From NCBI RefSeq assembly GCF_023091745.1, contig NC_068925.1, positions 74,775,085 to 74,839,084 of the forward strand: DNA of 64,000 bases. The letters are read 5' to 3'. Origin of the DNA: Budorcas taxicolor. Lineage: Eukaryota; Chordata; Mammalia; Artiodactyla; Bovidae. Of this stretch, positions 21,355 to 33,400 are shown one piece after another (the stretch's first letter is position 1; the number at the start of each line of letters is the position of its first letter). The position numbers and the translations under genes are program-made. The notes below the pieces were generated by a model, which saw nothing but the letters and a program-made list of their open reading frames with translations, had not been told where the DNA came from and made no database searches.

Positions 21355-21595
21355 AAGAGTCAGGAAGATTAAGGTTGAAATTCTGACTTTACACTTACAA
21401 TCACTTGGGTATGTCCTTCAATCTCTTGGAGTCCCAGTTTCTTTCTCTATTAAGTGGAATAAAAAAATCACTATGGCACTAGCCCTATTAAATAAGACGA
21501 TGCGTGTAACGTGAAGACATTATACATACCTGATAACCGCCAACAGTTGTAGCTGGTGTGGTTGTCATTGTTATTATTATTACTAGTTTCCTTTT
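21355..21595 (-). repeat. MIR SINE, minus strand
   Basis: Reversed MIR: 'attctgactttacacttac', 'cttgggtatgtccttcaatctcttggagtcccagtttc', 'attaaataagacgatgcgtg', and terminal 'cattgttattattatt'. Confidence 0.78.
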
Positions 21596-21635
21596 CTAAA
21601 CAACGGAGCTAACAAAATGCCCACCTACTGAGGGT

Positions 21636-21752
21636 TGAGGTGGTTGGATGGCATCTTCAACACAATGGACATGAGTTTGAGCCAGAGAAGCCTATCGTGC
21701 TGCAGTCCATGGGGTCGCAAAGAGTGAGACATGACTTCGTGACTGAACAATG
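21636..21752 (+). mobile_element. BovB LINE terminal 3' fragment
   Basis: Only the last ~115 bases: 'gaggtggttggatggcatctt' through 'gcaaagagtgagacatgactt'. An internal deletion removes the 'caagctccgggagttggtgatggac' block, and the terminal GAACTGAACT repeats are lost. Confidence 0.85.
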
Positions 21753-23252
21753 AGCAACGGTGACTGAGAGCTGAGAGGCTGCCTGGCCATAAGCTTATTC
21801 TACGCTCACTACAGAGCGAGAGCTCAAAAGCGTTCTCACTGTAGCCATCATCCTCACGGGACAAGCGCCTGCTTTTCTAGGCCCTGTGTCTTTTTATCCC
21901 ACTGAATGTGATCTGAGGCAGCAAAACTCTGTCTCTATTTAATAAAATGCAAATGTTCTTCTCAGGGAAGTTTTAAGCAGAAAATTCACCCATTTTATGC
22001 AGGAGTTCATATTCTAGTTACTAAAACCTGAAATGGCATTTTAGTCATTAACACATAGGAGAATGCACACCTTATAGAATTATTCAGCTAAAGGGTGGGG
22101 GGATCTGTGTTCTGAATTACATAGTAAAGAAGTGTTCAGGTTCAATGTGGGTGATTAACCATTTGATACCTTGTCAGGCTTTGACAACTTCTCCCTCTAT
22201 TTTTTCCCTATGCTCCTCACTATGTCTTATGTAATTAAGAAAGGGTGCTGAGTTCTTGTCATCCACCATTAAGGACTAGTCATAGATAGTTTCATAACAT
22301 CTGCTTCTTGCAACCTTCTAATTATCCATAAAAATCTGGCAGAGGTACCTGACAGTTTATCCGAAACGCAGAATGTGAATACAAAGTAGGATGCTTTGCT
22401 TCTCAGTGTAGAGTGAAGGTGTAAAACAGGTCCTCTCTAACCTCTTAGTTTGCAGGCAGCTATGTTCCCTACTCAAATCAGATCTGGGAGCACGTCTTCT
22501 CAATGAAAGACTCAATTTGGAAGGGCATCTTTGGACAAAATGAATGTGGGTCAGGAGTATGTTAGTGGTTCTGTGTCAGAATCCGCTGTCAGTGGCTGCC
22601 CCAATATTCTCCTTGCAGCCCAGCCAGATGTGGTGACTTCTGCTACTTCACTGCCCTTATCTGCCGGCTTGGAGCTGTCTACGCCCTCACGGAAAGCACT
22701 GAGGGGCTCTTGACTGGACCAGACACTTGCCTCCAGCAAGGCCAACCCCAGACACCTGTGCGTGTTTCTAGGGGTGGGTGTGTCTGTTTCCCACCAACCT
22801 GTCTGGCTCTCCGACTCACTGTCTCACTTTGGCTCCTGAACCCCTACGTTGTGTGCGCCTGGTCTGCTGAACCACGACTTTGTTCTCATGATTGGTCCTG
22901 GTGTGTCTTCCCTCTGCTGAGATCCTTCTCCACCATCCATCTGGATCCGACTTGCCGTCGGGAATCCACACTTGCCTCTCTGCCCGTTGGGTTTCAGGCT
23001 CCTACTTTTTCTGTCTTTAATTTCCTCTGGCTATGGCCTCGCTGCTTCTCCTCAGCTCTCCTGGTCCTGCTGTCTTTCACTCTCTCTGTGACTTACAACC
23101 AGTGGGATTAAAAAAAAATACTCTTATTCTTATTTATCATTCACTGAGTGTTTTTTGTACCTACAATGATCTTGAGGGATAAAGAACATGATTTACTTTG
23201 TAATTTTATTTTGTCCGTTGAAGCACAAATAGGTTTACTATTTTATTAAGGT
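21753..23252. other. Unassigned, largely repeat-free sequence
   Basis: A 1.5-kb block without a recognisable repeat, apart from a nine-A run near 23111-23119. The 133-codon frame at 22710-23111 has a hydrophobic Leu/Ser/Cys-rich tail but no domain I recognise and no start or splice context. I do not call it. Confidence 0.4.
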
Positions 23253-23264
23253 CCCAGACGCTGG

Positions 23265-23474
23265 TGTGAAAGTGTTTGTTGCTCAGTCGTGTCCAACTCT
23301 TTGCAACCCCATTGACAGTACCCCACCAGGCTCCTCTGTCCATGGGATTCTCCAGGCAAGAATATTGGAGTGGGGTAGCCATTCCCTTCTCCAGGGGGTC
23401 TTCCTGACCCAGGGATTGAACCCGGGTCTCCTGCATTGCAGGTGGATTCTTTACCATCTGAGCCACCAGGGAAG
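23265..23474 (-). mobile_element. Bov-tA SINE, minus strand
   Basis: Full-length reversed Bov-tA ending 'gagccaccagggaag'. Flanking repeats at 23253-23264 and 23475-23486 match at 11 of 12 bases. Confidence 0.95.
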
Positions 23475-24080
23475 CCCAGACTCTGGATTTGAACCCATAT
23501 CTGTCCTGCTTCAGCTTGAGTTCTTTCCACCCAGTCGTTAACTTCATGAGCCAACATAGTACTGCTCAGAATGGTCATTTATCTGTGGTATTATTTTCTC
23601 CAGTAAACAGTGAGAACATAGCTCAATATTATAGGTATACATTTATAAATATATATGATATTAAATATTTCCTTTCTGAATTTTATCAGCTCTATGGTCT
23701 CCATATTACAAAAAAAACTGTATTGAGACATTGAGGTTCGGGGTGTTGCTAAGTCTACATGGTAAGTCAGCAATGGTTCTTAACACAGCAATAGAGTAGC
23801 TTGATGGAAGTAATACTAGTCTACGAGGCAGGATGATTAGGTCAATTCAAGGCCTGGCCAAGAGTCTTGATCTTTGGTAAGTTACCTGAATTCTCTCTTC
23901 TTCCATCTTCAAAACTGCTCACTAAGTTTAGCTCTGAGTTTTCTGGCAGCCAAAGTATGGTTCCAGGTTCCATGGTTCCAGGTCAGTGGTCGCTGGCCAA
24001 GATCCTCGAAATCGCTTCCTTGTGGTTCCTGAGTCACAAAAATTTTATTTCTAACAATGTACCTTATGTATTAGGCATTG

Positions 24081-24280
24081 CATGCTAAGTCGCTCCAGTC
24101 ATGTCTGACTCTTTGCAACCCTATGGACTGCAGCCCACCAGGCTCCTCTGTCCATGGGATTCTCCAGGCAACAATACTGGAGTGGGCTGCCATGCCCTCC
24201 TCCAAGGAATCTTCCCCACCCATGTCCTCCTCCACTGGCAGGCAGATTCTTTACCACTAGCGCCACTTGGAAAGCCCCTA
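24081..24280 (-). mobile_element. Bov-tA SINE, minus strand
   Basis: Reversed Bov-tA with 'gctaagtcgctccagtcatg' at the left and 'gcgccacttggaaagcc' at the right. Flanked by TATTAGGCATTG (24069-24080) and TATTAGACATTG (24281-24292). The tRNA head is more diverged than in neighbours. Confidence 0.94.
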
Positions 24281-24569
24281 TATTAGACATTGGAGGTGTG
24301 ATTGCTATTCTGAACTGCGGTGAGTTCTTCAAATTGGGATCACGTGGGCCATTCTTATGCCCAGAAAAGACACCGACTTCCTCATCACATGTCAGACCCT
24401 GGGGTGCCGTGATAAGCCCGAACCACCATCTTGCCCTCTGTGCCTCTCACATCTCCCCAGAGTGGCTAAGGTGCCAGTGACTTCAAAGAAAGACCAGAGG
24501 TCCTAGCCCTCTGCTGCACCGAGGGCAGGCATGTTGTGGAGGGAACTGGCTTTGCCTCTCAAGCCCTCT

Positions 24570-24725
24570 GGTTCTTTGCTACTCAAAGTGTAGTCCTGGT
24601 GCCACAGCAGAATCCCGGGAGCTTGTTAAAAGTGCAGACTCTCAGACCCTACCCCGCATCTGCTGAATCATTTTGACAAGATTCCCAGAGACTTGTGTAC
24701 ACACTCAGGTTAAAGAAGCACTGCT
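24570..24725 (+). repeat. MER5A-type hAT-Charlie non-autonomous DNA transposon
   Basis: 'gctactcaaagtgtagtcc', 'gggagcttgttaaaagtgcagactctcag', 'gcatctgctgaatca' and terminal 'aaagaagcactg' follow the MER5A order. Old and non-coding. Confidence 0.75.
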
Positions 24726-25241
24726 GGTTTATTAATCCACAGAAACATTGAAAGTTAACCTCCAAGACGCAGGACTTGTTTAATCGAGCCCTTTGGGGGG
24801 GCCCAGGAAAGTTGCTGCCATTATTGGCATGGGCTTGACTGAAGAAGGAAGGACTGTGGACCAAATTGCAGTAGATAAACTGACTTAGCTGAAAGCCAGG
24901 TTGTCAGGAGGGCAAAGGGGAGTGCAGGAGGCTTTTGAGGTGAGGCCATTAACCGTTGGATTATAACACAATGCGCCATAATGGTGTAGCAATGAAATGT
25001 AATTGATATGGTTATGTTATAAAAAGGGACATTTTCTTTGTTCCTGGCTCTCTTTCTTAGAAAGCAAACGATCTGGGGGAAGGTAAGGAGACAAGAGGAA
25101 CTCCTTCGGTAAACATTTCCATTTCTCTTTTAGCCTGTCCTTTGTCTAGCTGCAGGTGAGACCCTTCCCACTGCTGGCACCTACCAGGTAGGCAGTCTCC
25201 AGCCAGGACCCTCATCCTCTGAGGTCAGCTGGGCCCTCTGG
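24726..25241. other. Unassigned sequence
   Basis: No repeat recognised. The minus frame at 24649-24864 overlaps MER5A and is incidental. Confidence 0.4.
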
Positions 25242-25358
25242 GAGGCTTCTCAGGTGCTTCAGTGGGTAAAGAATCTGCCTACAATGCAGGAGACCCAGGA
25301 GATGCAGGTTCAGCCTCTGGGTGGGGAAGATACCCTGGAGAAGGACATGGCAACCTAG
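25242..25358 (+). mobile_element. Truncated Bov-tA SINE (tRNA head and partial body)
   Basis: tRNA-like head 'gcttctcaggtgcttcagtgggtaaagaatctgcc' with the longer anticodon-arm variant 'ggagacccaggagatgcaggttcagcc'. Ends after 'ggacatggcaacc', so the rest of the Bov-A body is absent. An older or truncated copy. Confidence 0.88.
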
Positions 25359-26100
25359 AAGGGTGTGGTGATCTGAGAGCCAAGCGCCTGACAGGTCCGG
25401 TCTGAATGGCGAAACAGCCCCACTTCATCTCTGAAAACCCTTGGGGAAGGAGCCCAGTTGCCTGGTGGGGTGGGGAGGTGGGGGCGGACATGGCACACTT
25501 TCTGTTAGAGCTGCAGTCTCTTTCCCGCGATCTCCACGGCCTGGCTTCTGCTCGAAGCCACTCCTTAAACCTCAGCCTCTGGCTTCAGGGTACTGAGTTC
25601 AGAGCCATTGCAGTCCCCTCGCTGACGATCTGTTTGCTCTTTCCTGATTTCTTTCTGGATTCATCTCTTGAATGCTCCACTTTCTTGGGAGTTAAAACCG
25701 TTTTTTTCTTTATTCGGTCTTCACCAGTTTCTTCCTCCCTTGTACCTTGCACCTGCCCTTGGGAAAATAGAGTGAACATCTGAAATGGCACTTAACCTGG
25801 AAAAATGGCTACTTCCTTCTGATTTATGCCACGCCTATTTTGCAAAATAGAAAAATCTTCAAGGTCCCTATGGTACGACACGTGCACTGAATATGAAGCT
25901 AAAAAGGGAAAACTCCCCAAAAATGAAGGTGATAGGAGGAAGAGAGAAATGTTCTAGAAGCTGAGGTGGATCGTAGTTGAGACTAAATTGCACAGGAAAC
26001 TCAACACTGGGTTGCTGGCAGCTAAAGATGCTCTAGTTACTTATTCCTGGTTGGTGAACACTGGGTAAGCGTCTCAAAGGTACTTGTCTTGATATCATTA
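25359..26100. other. Unassigned sequence
   Basis: No repeat recognised. The 125-codon plus frame (25406-25783) has a plausible start but no domain I recognise. I leave it uncalled. Confidence 0.4.
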
Positions 26101-26104
26101 TTGT

Positions 26105-26221
26105 CTTGTTATGACAATAATGAACACTGTTTTTGATTCTTTAGGTTCTACTGGACACTTGCTAAAGGCTTTGCATGTGTTATCCTATCTCATCTTCACT
26201 CCAGCTCTAAGATACGGGAGA
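26105..26221 (+). repeat. MIR SINE, 5' half (left of a nested MIR)
   Basis: 'ttctactggacacttgctaaaggctttgcatgtgttatcc' then 'ctcatcttcactccagctctaagatacgg'. This is the first half of MIR, stopping where a minus-strand MIR begins. Confidence 0.65.
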
Positions 26222-26446
26222 GAGAAACAGAATCCTGTATGTGGGCTTCAGGGCCAGGGAGCCTGGCTTGGAGCTCATCTCTGCTGCTCACCAACTGGTA
26301 GCCTTGGGCAAGTCCCTTACCTTCTCTCTGTTTCAGTTTTATGATGATAAAAACTAAAATATCAATCATAACTTATGCTTAGAAATGTTAAATGATTTAA
26401 TACACACCAAGCATGCAGTGCCTGGCCCTTAGTAAGTACTTGCCAT
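26222..26446 (-). repeat. MIR SINE, minus strand, nested in another MIR
   Basis: Reversed MIR in full order: 'gagcctggcttggagctcat', 'ggtagccttgggcaagtccc', 'tttcagttttatgatgat', 'ttaaatgatttaatacac', 'cagtgcctggcccttagtaagtacttgcc'. Confidence 0.72.
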
Positions 26447-26555
26447 TATTACTATTATTTCCACTTGACAGATAGGGAAATTGGGTCTTAGAGAGGTTAA
26501 GTGACTGGCTTGAAGTCCCCTGGCCAGATCAACTTGGCACTGGATCTAATCTGAC
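26447..26555 (+). repeat. MIR SINE, 3' half (right of a nested MIR)
   Basis: Resumes with 'ttactattatttccacttgacagatagggaaattgg', then 'gagaggttaagtgactggc'. This is the part of MIR following the break at 26221. Confidence 0.65.
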
Positions 26556-26608
26556 CCCTCTTAACTAGTTCACACACTGGCAAACTGCTGCCTGTTGCCA
26601 GGCAATGC

Positions 26609-26884
26609 TGCTGCTGCTGCTAAGTCGCTCCAGTCGTGCCCGACTCTGTGCGGCCCCATAGACGGCAGCCCACCAGGCTCCGCCGTCCCTGGGATTCTCC
26701 AGGCAAGAACACTGGAGTGGGTTGCCATTGCCTTCTCCAATGCATGAACGTGAAAAGGGAAAGTGAAGTCGCTCAGTCGTGTCCAACTCTTAGCAACCCC
26801 ATGGACTGCAGCCCACCAGGCTTCTCCGTCCATGGGATTTCCCAGGCAAGAGTACTGGAGTGGGGTGCCATTGCCTTCTCTGGT
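26609..26884 (-). mobile_element. BOV-A2 SINE, minus strand, with CTG/AGC tail
   Basis: Two Bov-A units without a tRNA head, joined at 'ctccaatgcatgaacgtgaaa'. The element's AGC tail appears as CTG repeats at its left. Exact 10-base duplications CAGGCAATGC at 26599-26608 and 26885-26894. Confidence 0.95.
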
Positions 26885-26894
26885 CAGGCAATGC

Positions 26895-27446
26895 ACTTGG
26901 GTGCAAATAAGAAATCGTATTAGCCTGAGCAAACAATGTTGGATTATCTTTGGTGAGAGTTTCTCATCCATCGATTATCTTTTGGGGAACTTCTCCCAGC
27001 TGTTCAGCACGATGAGGCCTCTGGGATGATATCTCCTTTAAACATGACTTTTTAAATAATGAAGTTTAAATAATGAGGGAGTTGTATTGCACATCATAGT
27101 GTATGTTTGTTTATAGATTCCAGGTACTTATATTTATTCCGAGCCAAATTCTTCCCTGATACGGTTGAACATAGCAGAAATGTAGGTGGGTTTCTACCCC
27201 GCTGCTACTATATTTAAAGTCCACTTCAGGACCGCATACCCTGGGGAGCTGCTTGCCTTGTTATTTCCCATGATCTCAGAGGGTGCACAAGTCTCCCCAG
27301 ACCTAGCAATGCTTGAGAGCCAGGCTGGGTGTAATTCCCCTGTTCCCCACCGGGTGTCCCACCCAGCCCTGCTATCTGAAATGTATGAAGGAGAAATGGC
27401 CTGCTTCACCCCTCTGGATGGGGAAAAGGAATTGAAGAGGGATGGA
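26895..27446. other. Unassigned sequence
   Basis: No repeat or exon recognised. Confidence 0.4.
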
Positions 27447-27664
27447 GGGCTTCCCAGGCGATGCAGTGGAGGAGGATCCACCTTCCAATGCAAAAGGCTC
27501 AGGAATCACGGGTTCTATCCCTGGGTCAGGAAGATCCTCTGGAGGAGAACGTGGCAGCCCACTCCAGTACTCTTGCCTGGAAAATTCCGTGGACAGAGAG
27601 AGGAGCCTGGAGGGCTACAGTCCATGGGGTCTCAAGGAGTCGGACGCGACTGAGTGACTGACCA
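27447..27664 (+). mobile_element. Bov-tA SINE
   Basis: From 'gggcttcccaggcgatgcag' to 'gtcggacgcgactgagtgac'. The head carries a variant anticodon region. Body intact. Confidence 0.93.
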
Positions 27665-28555
27665 CAGAGGCGTTGCGGGGAGGAGGGGGGAGACTGTGAC
27701 AGGTCTTCTAGAAACTGCTCCTTGCCTCCAGACAAAGGGAATCTTTTGCATTGTTTTTCTTTGATGCCTAAGTGTCTCTCTCCAGAAAGCCTTGTCAGTT
27801 CCCTGCAGTTTAGGTAGCTTTTATTTCCACTAATGAACTGGTGTCTGTCCAGCCCTTCCCATTTCTGAGCTTGAGTTTGAGGCTGCTGGCTGCACTGCTT
27901 TCGTCTTGCCTGAGTCACTGACAGGCTCTCATCCCTTTGTGGGCTCTTTCCTTCAGGGTTTGATTTTAAAAAGAGAGAGAGATAAAGGAGGTACGGACCT
28001 GATTGACCCATCTGGTCTGATCCCTTGCTATTTCCTTAATCAGGGGAGGTCAAAGATGGGAATTAGTGTGTGACTGCAGCACGGGCTAGCCCTCTCGTAA
28101 ACAGTAATCTAATTTGTCTATAATAGTAGTATTACTTTGACAGAAAGTTCCTCCTTGCTTTCAAATAAAATTGTCATTTCCTTCCACGGGTGGTAGCAAA
28201 CAGGGAGGAAGAAGGGAATTTGGATTCACTGACTTTTAGGAACTGGGGACATTTAAGATTGCAGGATAAATCTCATATCTTTTGCAGGTGGTTGGCTCCT
28301 TGCCTGCTGTCTTCCTCCTCCCTTCCTTCTTCCTTTCTTTTGGGGGACCACACACAGGGTCAGGGTTAGGGTCAGCGTGAGAGCTCTGAAGCCAGGTGAC
28401 TTCTCTCTCTGACACTGCCGCCTGCACTGGGGACCTCTAGCCATTGTCGTAGGTCACCCCCACAGACCCTGGACATTTACCATAGACCCAAGGCATCCAA
28501 ATGGATGCAGGTCTCTGAGCCATCTGGCAAACAGAGGCCCAGATTGTAGCTTATT
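27665..28555. other. Unassigned sequence with short pyrimidine tract
   Basis: Contains a TTCC/TCC-rich tract at about 28308-28341. Nothing else recognised. Confidence 0.4.
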
Positions 28556-28559
28556 CTGA

Positions 28560-28960
28560 GATTGAAGCTTCACCCGGACAACTTGTCTGGCCCTGGCTTT
28601 AGGATATTTCAACGTGGGGAATTTCTTCCATAAAGGACCTTGATAAAGACCAGACTACCATCCTAGGGGAGCGTGTAGCTTCCGTCTCATTATATGCATG
28701 GCTATTACTATTTGGAGAGTCCTCTGCCAATACACATTTTCTCGTGAATTGGGAAACTGGAGCCCGGGTGCGATGTATTATTGATAGGCTTGTAATTTAC
28801 TCCTCTCAGGTTGTATCTACAGTGTATACCATTAGCACGGAATAGGAAATTACCCATGTTGTATATATTTGTCTGTTCCTGTTTGGCTCAATGATATTTG
28901 CCTTTCACCTCAATAAAAGATCATGAATAAAGCAAGCAGGGCAATATTATTTGTTGTTGT
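28560..28960. promoter_or_regulatory. Candidate conserved non-coding block
   Basis: A repeat-free, AT-moderate stretch with ordered low-repeat composition, including an octamer-like 'atatgcatg' near 28693-28700 and 'ttgataggcttgtaattta'. It is listed only because no repeat explains it. Confidence 0.2.
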
Positions 28961-30090
28961 TGCAAGGGAATTTTGATTGAATCATTTTCTCTGTGCTGTA
29001 TCGTGGCGAGCCATGCTTTGCAGTGAAGATACAGGACATAAAATAGTGGGGGGTGGATGAGGAAGATGGATGGGGTGGTTCATGCAGGCTCACAGCACAC
29101 ACTGGCTTCCCTGGCAGGCTGCTCCGGGCTGGCTCAGCCTCCTGAACGGGAATCGGTATCTAGCTGGTGCTGCACGGATGGGGGAGGGGGGAGGGCGGCG
29201 GTGAGGGCAGTTCAGACCCTGCCTGGCTGCAACAAAGATGGTGTTGGAGTGCGGCTTGGGTTGTAGGAAGCCAGCAGTGCATTACACAGAGCTACAGCGC
29301 TGAGCCCTGGCTGGTGGTTGACAGTTGACCCTCTGGGCCTGCATGTGCATTCGCACACACACATACACCATTTACAGTTGACCCTATGCACGTGCGTGCA
29401 CACACCCACACCCCCCCATCTTTCTTCCTTTAAAAGGCATTCCAGGTGGTAGGGCTCAAACCAAGCTGCAAATGAAAATGCCTCATCACTCTGGCTTTGT
29501 GCTCTTTTTCTTTCAGAGCCTTGAATGGAAGATATTTGCTGGTTCATTAGCCTTGAGTCTTCTGACCCCGTCCCCACCCCCAGTCACTGTGTAATTTTAC
29601 GGGTAAACACGTTTTCAAAAACTGCCTGTGGCTTGGCCTCCTGGCCCTTTTTTTGTCTGTGGACCTCAGAATGAAGGGATGAGGGTGACAGGGAAGAGGT
29701 TTTGAATCTGTTTTAATTTGAAGCAGGAAAATGTTTTGAAGAAATGCTTATTCCTCTTGGTTCCTGCCCCCAGTCTAGGAGCTCATTATTCCTGAGGAGC
29801 AGAATCCCAGGGAGCGATGAGGTAGGTGAAGAGTCCCCTCCCCTCAGAGGTCACTGACTGGGGGAGGGGGCTCGGATACCCAAGTGACAAGCACCCATCT
29901 GCAAAGTCAGAGCCTCCTTGATAGCAGCCTCCTGAGAAAACACCACTCAGCCAGGCCAGGGGGCATCTATTGACTTTTACCATCTGGAGCACATTCTGGA
30001 GGTAAAAACCGGTTTTTCTGAAGTCTTGTCAGAACCAGGCTTTGTTCAGACTTTGTTGCTTTAGCAGATTGGCTGCCTGGAGAAGCCGCC
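28961..30090. other. Unassigned sequence with short CA tract
   Basis: Short CA/TG tracts at 29354-29370 and 29395-29415 explain part of the 121-codon minus frame (29212-29577). No repeat family recognised elsewhere. Confidence 0.4.
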
Positions 30091-30099
30091 GTTTACCTG

Positions 30100-30408
30100 T
30101 GTGTGAATGCTAAATCACTTTGGTACGTCCAACTCTTTGTGACCTCGTGGACTGTAGCCCGCCAGGCTCCTCTGTCCGTGGGATTCTCCAGGCAAAAATA
30201 CTGGAGTGGGTTGCCATGCCATCCTCCAGGGGATCTTCCTGACCCAGGGATCGAACCTGCATCTCTTATGCCTCCTGCATTGGCAGGCGAGTTGTTTACA
30301 ACTAGCGCCACAAAGCCTGGTGGGCTGTTGTCTATGGGGTCGCACAGAGTCGGACACGACTGAAGCTACTTAGCAGCAGCAGCAGCAGCACCACCTGGGA
30401 AGCCCCCA
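30100..30408 (-). mobile_element. Bov-tA SINE, minus strand, interrupted by a SINE fragment
   Basis: The reversed Bov-tA runs 30100-30311 and its terminal 'ccacctgggaagcccc' resumes at 30391-30405. Possible flanking duplications TTTACCTG (30092-30099) and TTTAGCTG (30409-30416) match at 7 of 8. Confidence 0.9.
30312..30390 (+). mobile_element. BOV-A2 3' fragment inside Bov-tA
   Basis: A 79-base plus-strand segment 'aaagcctggtgggctgttg' through 'gactgaagctacttagcag' with an AGC tail. CCAC at 30308-30311 and 30391-30394 is the likely short duplication. Confidence 0.88.
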
Positions 30409-30416
30409 TTTAGCTG

Positions 30417-33400
30417 AGGAAGGGGCGAGTCACAGAAAGCCGTGGGCATCTCCTCAGTAACTGGGTGGGGCTTCCTTTGGACTAAGGGGCCCACCCTCCT
30501 CCCCAAAAACCTTCTCTTTCCTTAAAGGAGAGAGAGAAAAGAAATTTACACAGGATGATAAAACCGATGAAATCAATGCTAAATCTATCAAAGCAAATCA
30601 TAGACCCTGACAGCTGAGAAGTATTATTTGTTTTTCCTCCCTCCCAGATTTCCACCAAGCCTGGTGTTTTAATCATGTGTCTTGGGGAGAAGAGACCCAT
30701 ATAAAGGCAATTACAATTGGTAAAAGATTAATGTTGGTCCTGACATTTTTATGTGTCAAATGTGTTTAAGTGCATTAACCTTTATAGAATTTACATCTGT
30801 ACTCTATGAGATATATCTTGTATAGTGTCTCAAATATCTTCAATCTGCCTTCACTTAAATCTTATTTACATTTATTTTATTACAATATAAATGGGTTTTA
30901 AAAATCTTAAGAGTTTTTTTTTACCCCATTCTGCAGGTCCTGCTGGCCCTGCAGGGAGGCTGAGGGCAGTAGGGTTCCTTGCTGACTGCAAATAGAGTGC
31001 CAGCCGCCTGTCTGGAGAACCCAAGGAGGTTGGAGGGAGGAGTTGTGTTAGTTGTTCAAGCCCACAACTCTGTTTTAGCCCAAAGGGGACGTGACGTAGG
31101 AGGCCAGGGGACCTGCACGCAATAGCATGAGTCGCAGAGACAGGCAACTTTTAATTTTTGTGAGTTACAGAAAACACCCATGTCCATTTCAGAAGTAACT
31201 GGCAGATCCCATCTGCGGTGCTTTCCCCTGTCCACCGCTGGCTCAGTCCCCTGTGCAGCCGGGCACACACACAAGGTGTCTGCACCTCTCACTGAGCCTT
31301 TCCTTTTCCAAGTCAGACCTACTCCTGCGGGCAGCTCCGGTGTCAGTTCCACGCCTCCTGAGCTTCACTCCACTGAAATCTGGGTGGGTACGAGACAGAC
31401 TCCGGTGGAATGAAGGACAAGAGAAACACATGGACTATCTGAGGTCTTGATCTCAGAGGGTGGGCCACATGGCAGCCCCAGCCTCTGCCCACAGGGCTGT
31501 TGCTTGGCCAGAAGCCTTCAGGATCTTTGAATCACAGACTTGGGAGGTGTGGGAGACCCGAGTACTCATACCCTCTCCAGGATCACTTCCTCCAGGAGCC
31601 AAGAGAACCAGCTCACCAAGAACCGTCCCCACCAGGCCTGCGGCACCGAGGGTGCTGAGGGGTGGGGATGGTGCTCCGGCCCTTGCTGTTGGTCTCCCTT
31701 GAAGCAGCCATTCCACTCAAGTCCCTGTGGACACGTCTCTGCGTCTACCTGGCTGGGATGCAGGCTGGCCTCCCCATGTCTGTGTCCCGCTGCGTGTGCC
31801 ATAGCCGAGCTTGGTCCTGGCTGCAGAAGGTGGGTGTTCTGAACCTGCTTCAGAAAATCCATCTATTGTGCTCTTGCTTACCCAGGTGGTGGAAGCAGGG
31901 GTGGAGGTGTTCCTCTCCAGAATGCACTGTCCAAAGAGCATGAACAGCCCATTGCAGGCCCATTTGTGGGCGTGAAACAGGGAGAAGAGCAGCCAGCTCC
32001 AGCTAGGCACACTCATGGGGGCTGGCATGGGCACAGGAGGGCGAGTGTCCTTGGTCTCGCTTCTACAGACTCAGCTAGGTTGGCCACTTTTGGGTGACCT
32101 CACATCCTTTCCCAAACCTGCCTGGAAATGGCACCTCTAACATCTTTTTGGGGTTCGAGGATACGGGGATGTGGGAACAAAGGCCGTCACCTGCTCTCAG
32201 GGACTGAACTAAACCGAGGGGATGGCAACCCTGGGAGCTCTCCGTCCTCCTGAAGAAATGCCATCCGCCCGTTGCCTTGTAGTTCCTGCCCCACCCCTTT
32301 CCTCGCTGCGTCCAGACATGCCCCGGGCTCCGTGTAAGCCCGTAAAAGGCTGTTCTCAGCACTGACTTGCAGACTGGGTGAGTTAGGGCAGATCCACCCT
32401 GTTGTTTGAAATACTTTCTTCCTGGGGCTTGTTCTGACCCGAAGCAGGGAGGTAGCGGCTTAGAATGTGGCTCCCCTCCCCCTCCATCCAAGCCCCTGGG
32501 CACTGGGCATCTCAAAGAGGCTCTTCAACCAGGGCCCGGGCTTCCAGCTACTGCTCAGGCAGGGCCAGACTTTCCTTGGTCAGGGGGACCCTGGGATGGG
32601 CTGGGAGCGCAGATCTGAGTACTGGGAGGAGGGAGGCTGACCCATCCTCTCCCAGCCGCCTTCTTTGTTAACACTCAGGGTTCTCAATGATGAGAGAGAA
32701 GCGTGCCCTGCTTGTGAGTGATCTAGTCAATGTAGTCCCTCTGCACTGCCTTTGAACCATTTTCTAGTCAAAGGAGAAAAGGGACCGACCTATTAGGCCC
32801 TGCTAAATGATGGCAGAAGACGGGAGGAAATAGCTCTGGGATGGAAGGATTCTTTGCTTTCTCTCTGGATTTCAGCCCAACCCAGAGAGCACAAGGGATG
32901 ATTCCACTCCCTCCAGACCCTCCTTACCCCACTCTTACCCCTCCTAACATGCACGGTCCACCAGATCTTCAATCCTCAATCGGAGTGTGCAAAGAGCATC
33001 ACCCTCATACGGGCTCCTTAACCTCCGTGGTGGCTACTCCATCGACGACAGAGTCTGTAAAAGCACTTTAACTGGGAAAGGCTGTGCAAATAGGAGGTAG
33101 CACTGATATCAGAGAGCCCAGAAACGGCAGGCCCTTCCCTTATCACCCTCTCCTTCCCCTACAGACCTCTAGCTACAAAATAGAGATGGGAAAAGATGAG
33201 CTAGAATCTGTATCCAGAGCCTTGACCCACTCTGGGTCCCATCCCTCAGCCAAGATTCTTCTGCCCAGTACTGCTTCACCAACTTGATGTCCCGGTGACC
33301 TCTGCCTTGATCGTTTGCAGTGTGGGGGTTGCTCAGAGGAGCAAACCACACATGTATTTGGCTATAGAGTATGTTCATCCATTGACTCCCCTCCTGTGCT

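Noticed and set aside
23206..23578. Minus-strand ORFs of 110-113 codons with 'GGSDGKESTCNAGDPGSIPGSGR'
   Set aside because: This is the recurring translation of the Bov-tA head and body; the same peptide recurs at other SINEs in the window.
28355..28376. Telomere-like 'gggtcagggttagggtcagcg'
   Set aside because: Only one true TTAGGG unit; not an interstitial telomeric array.
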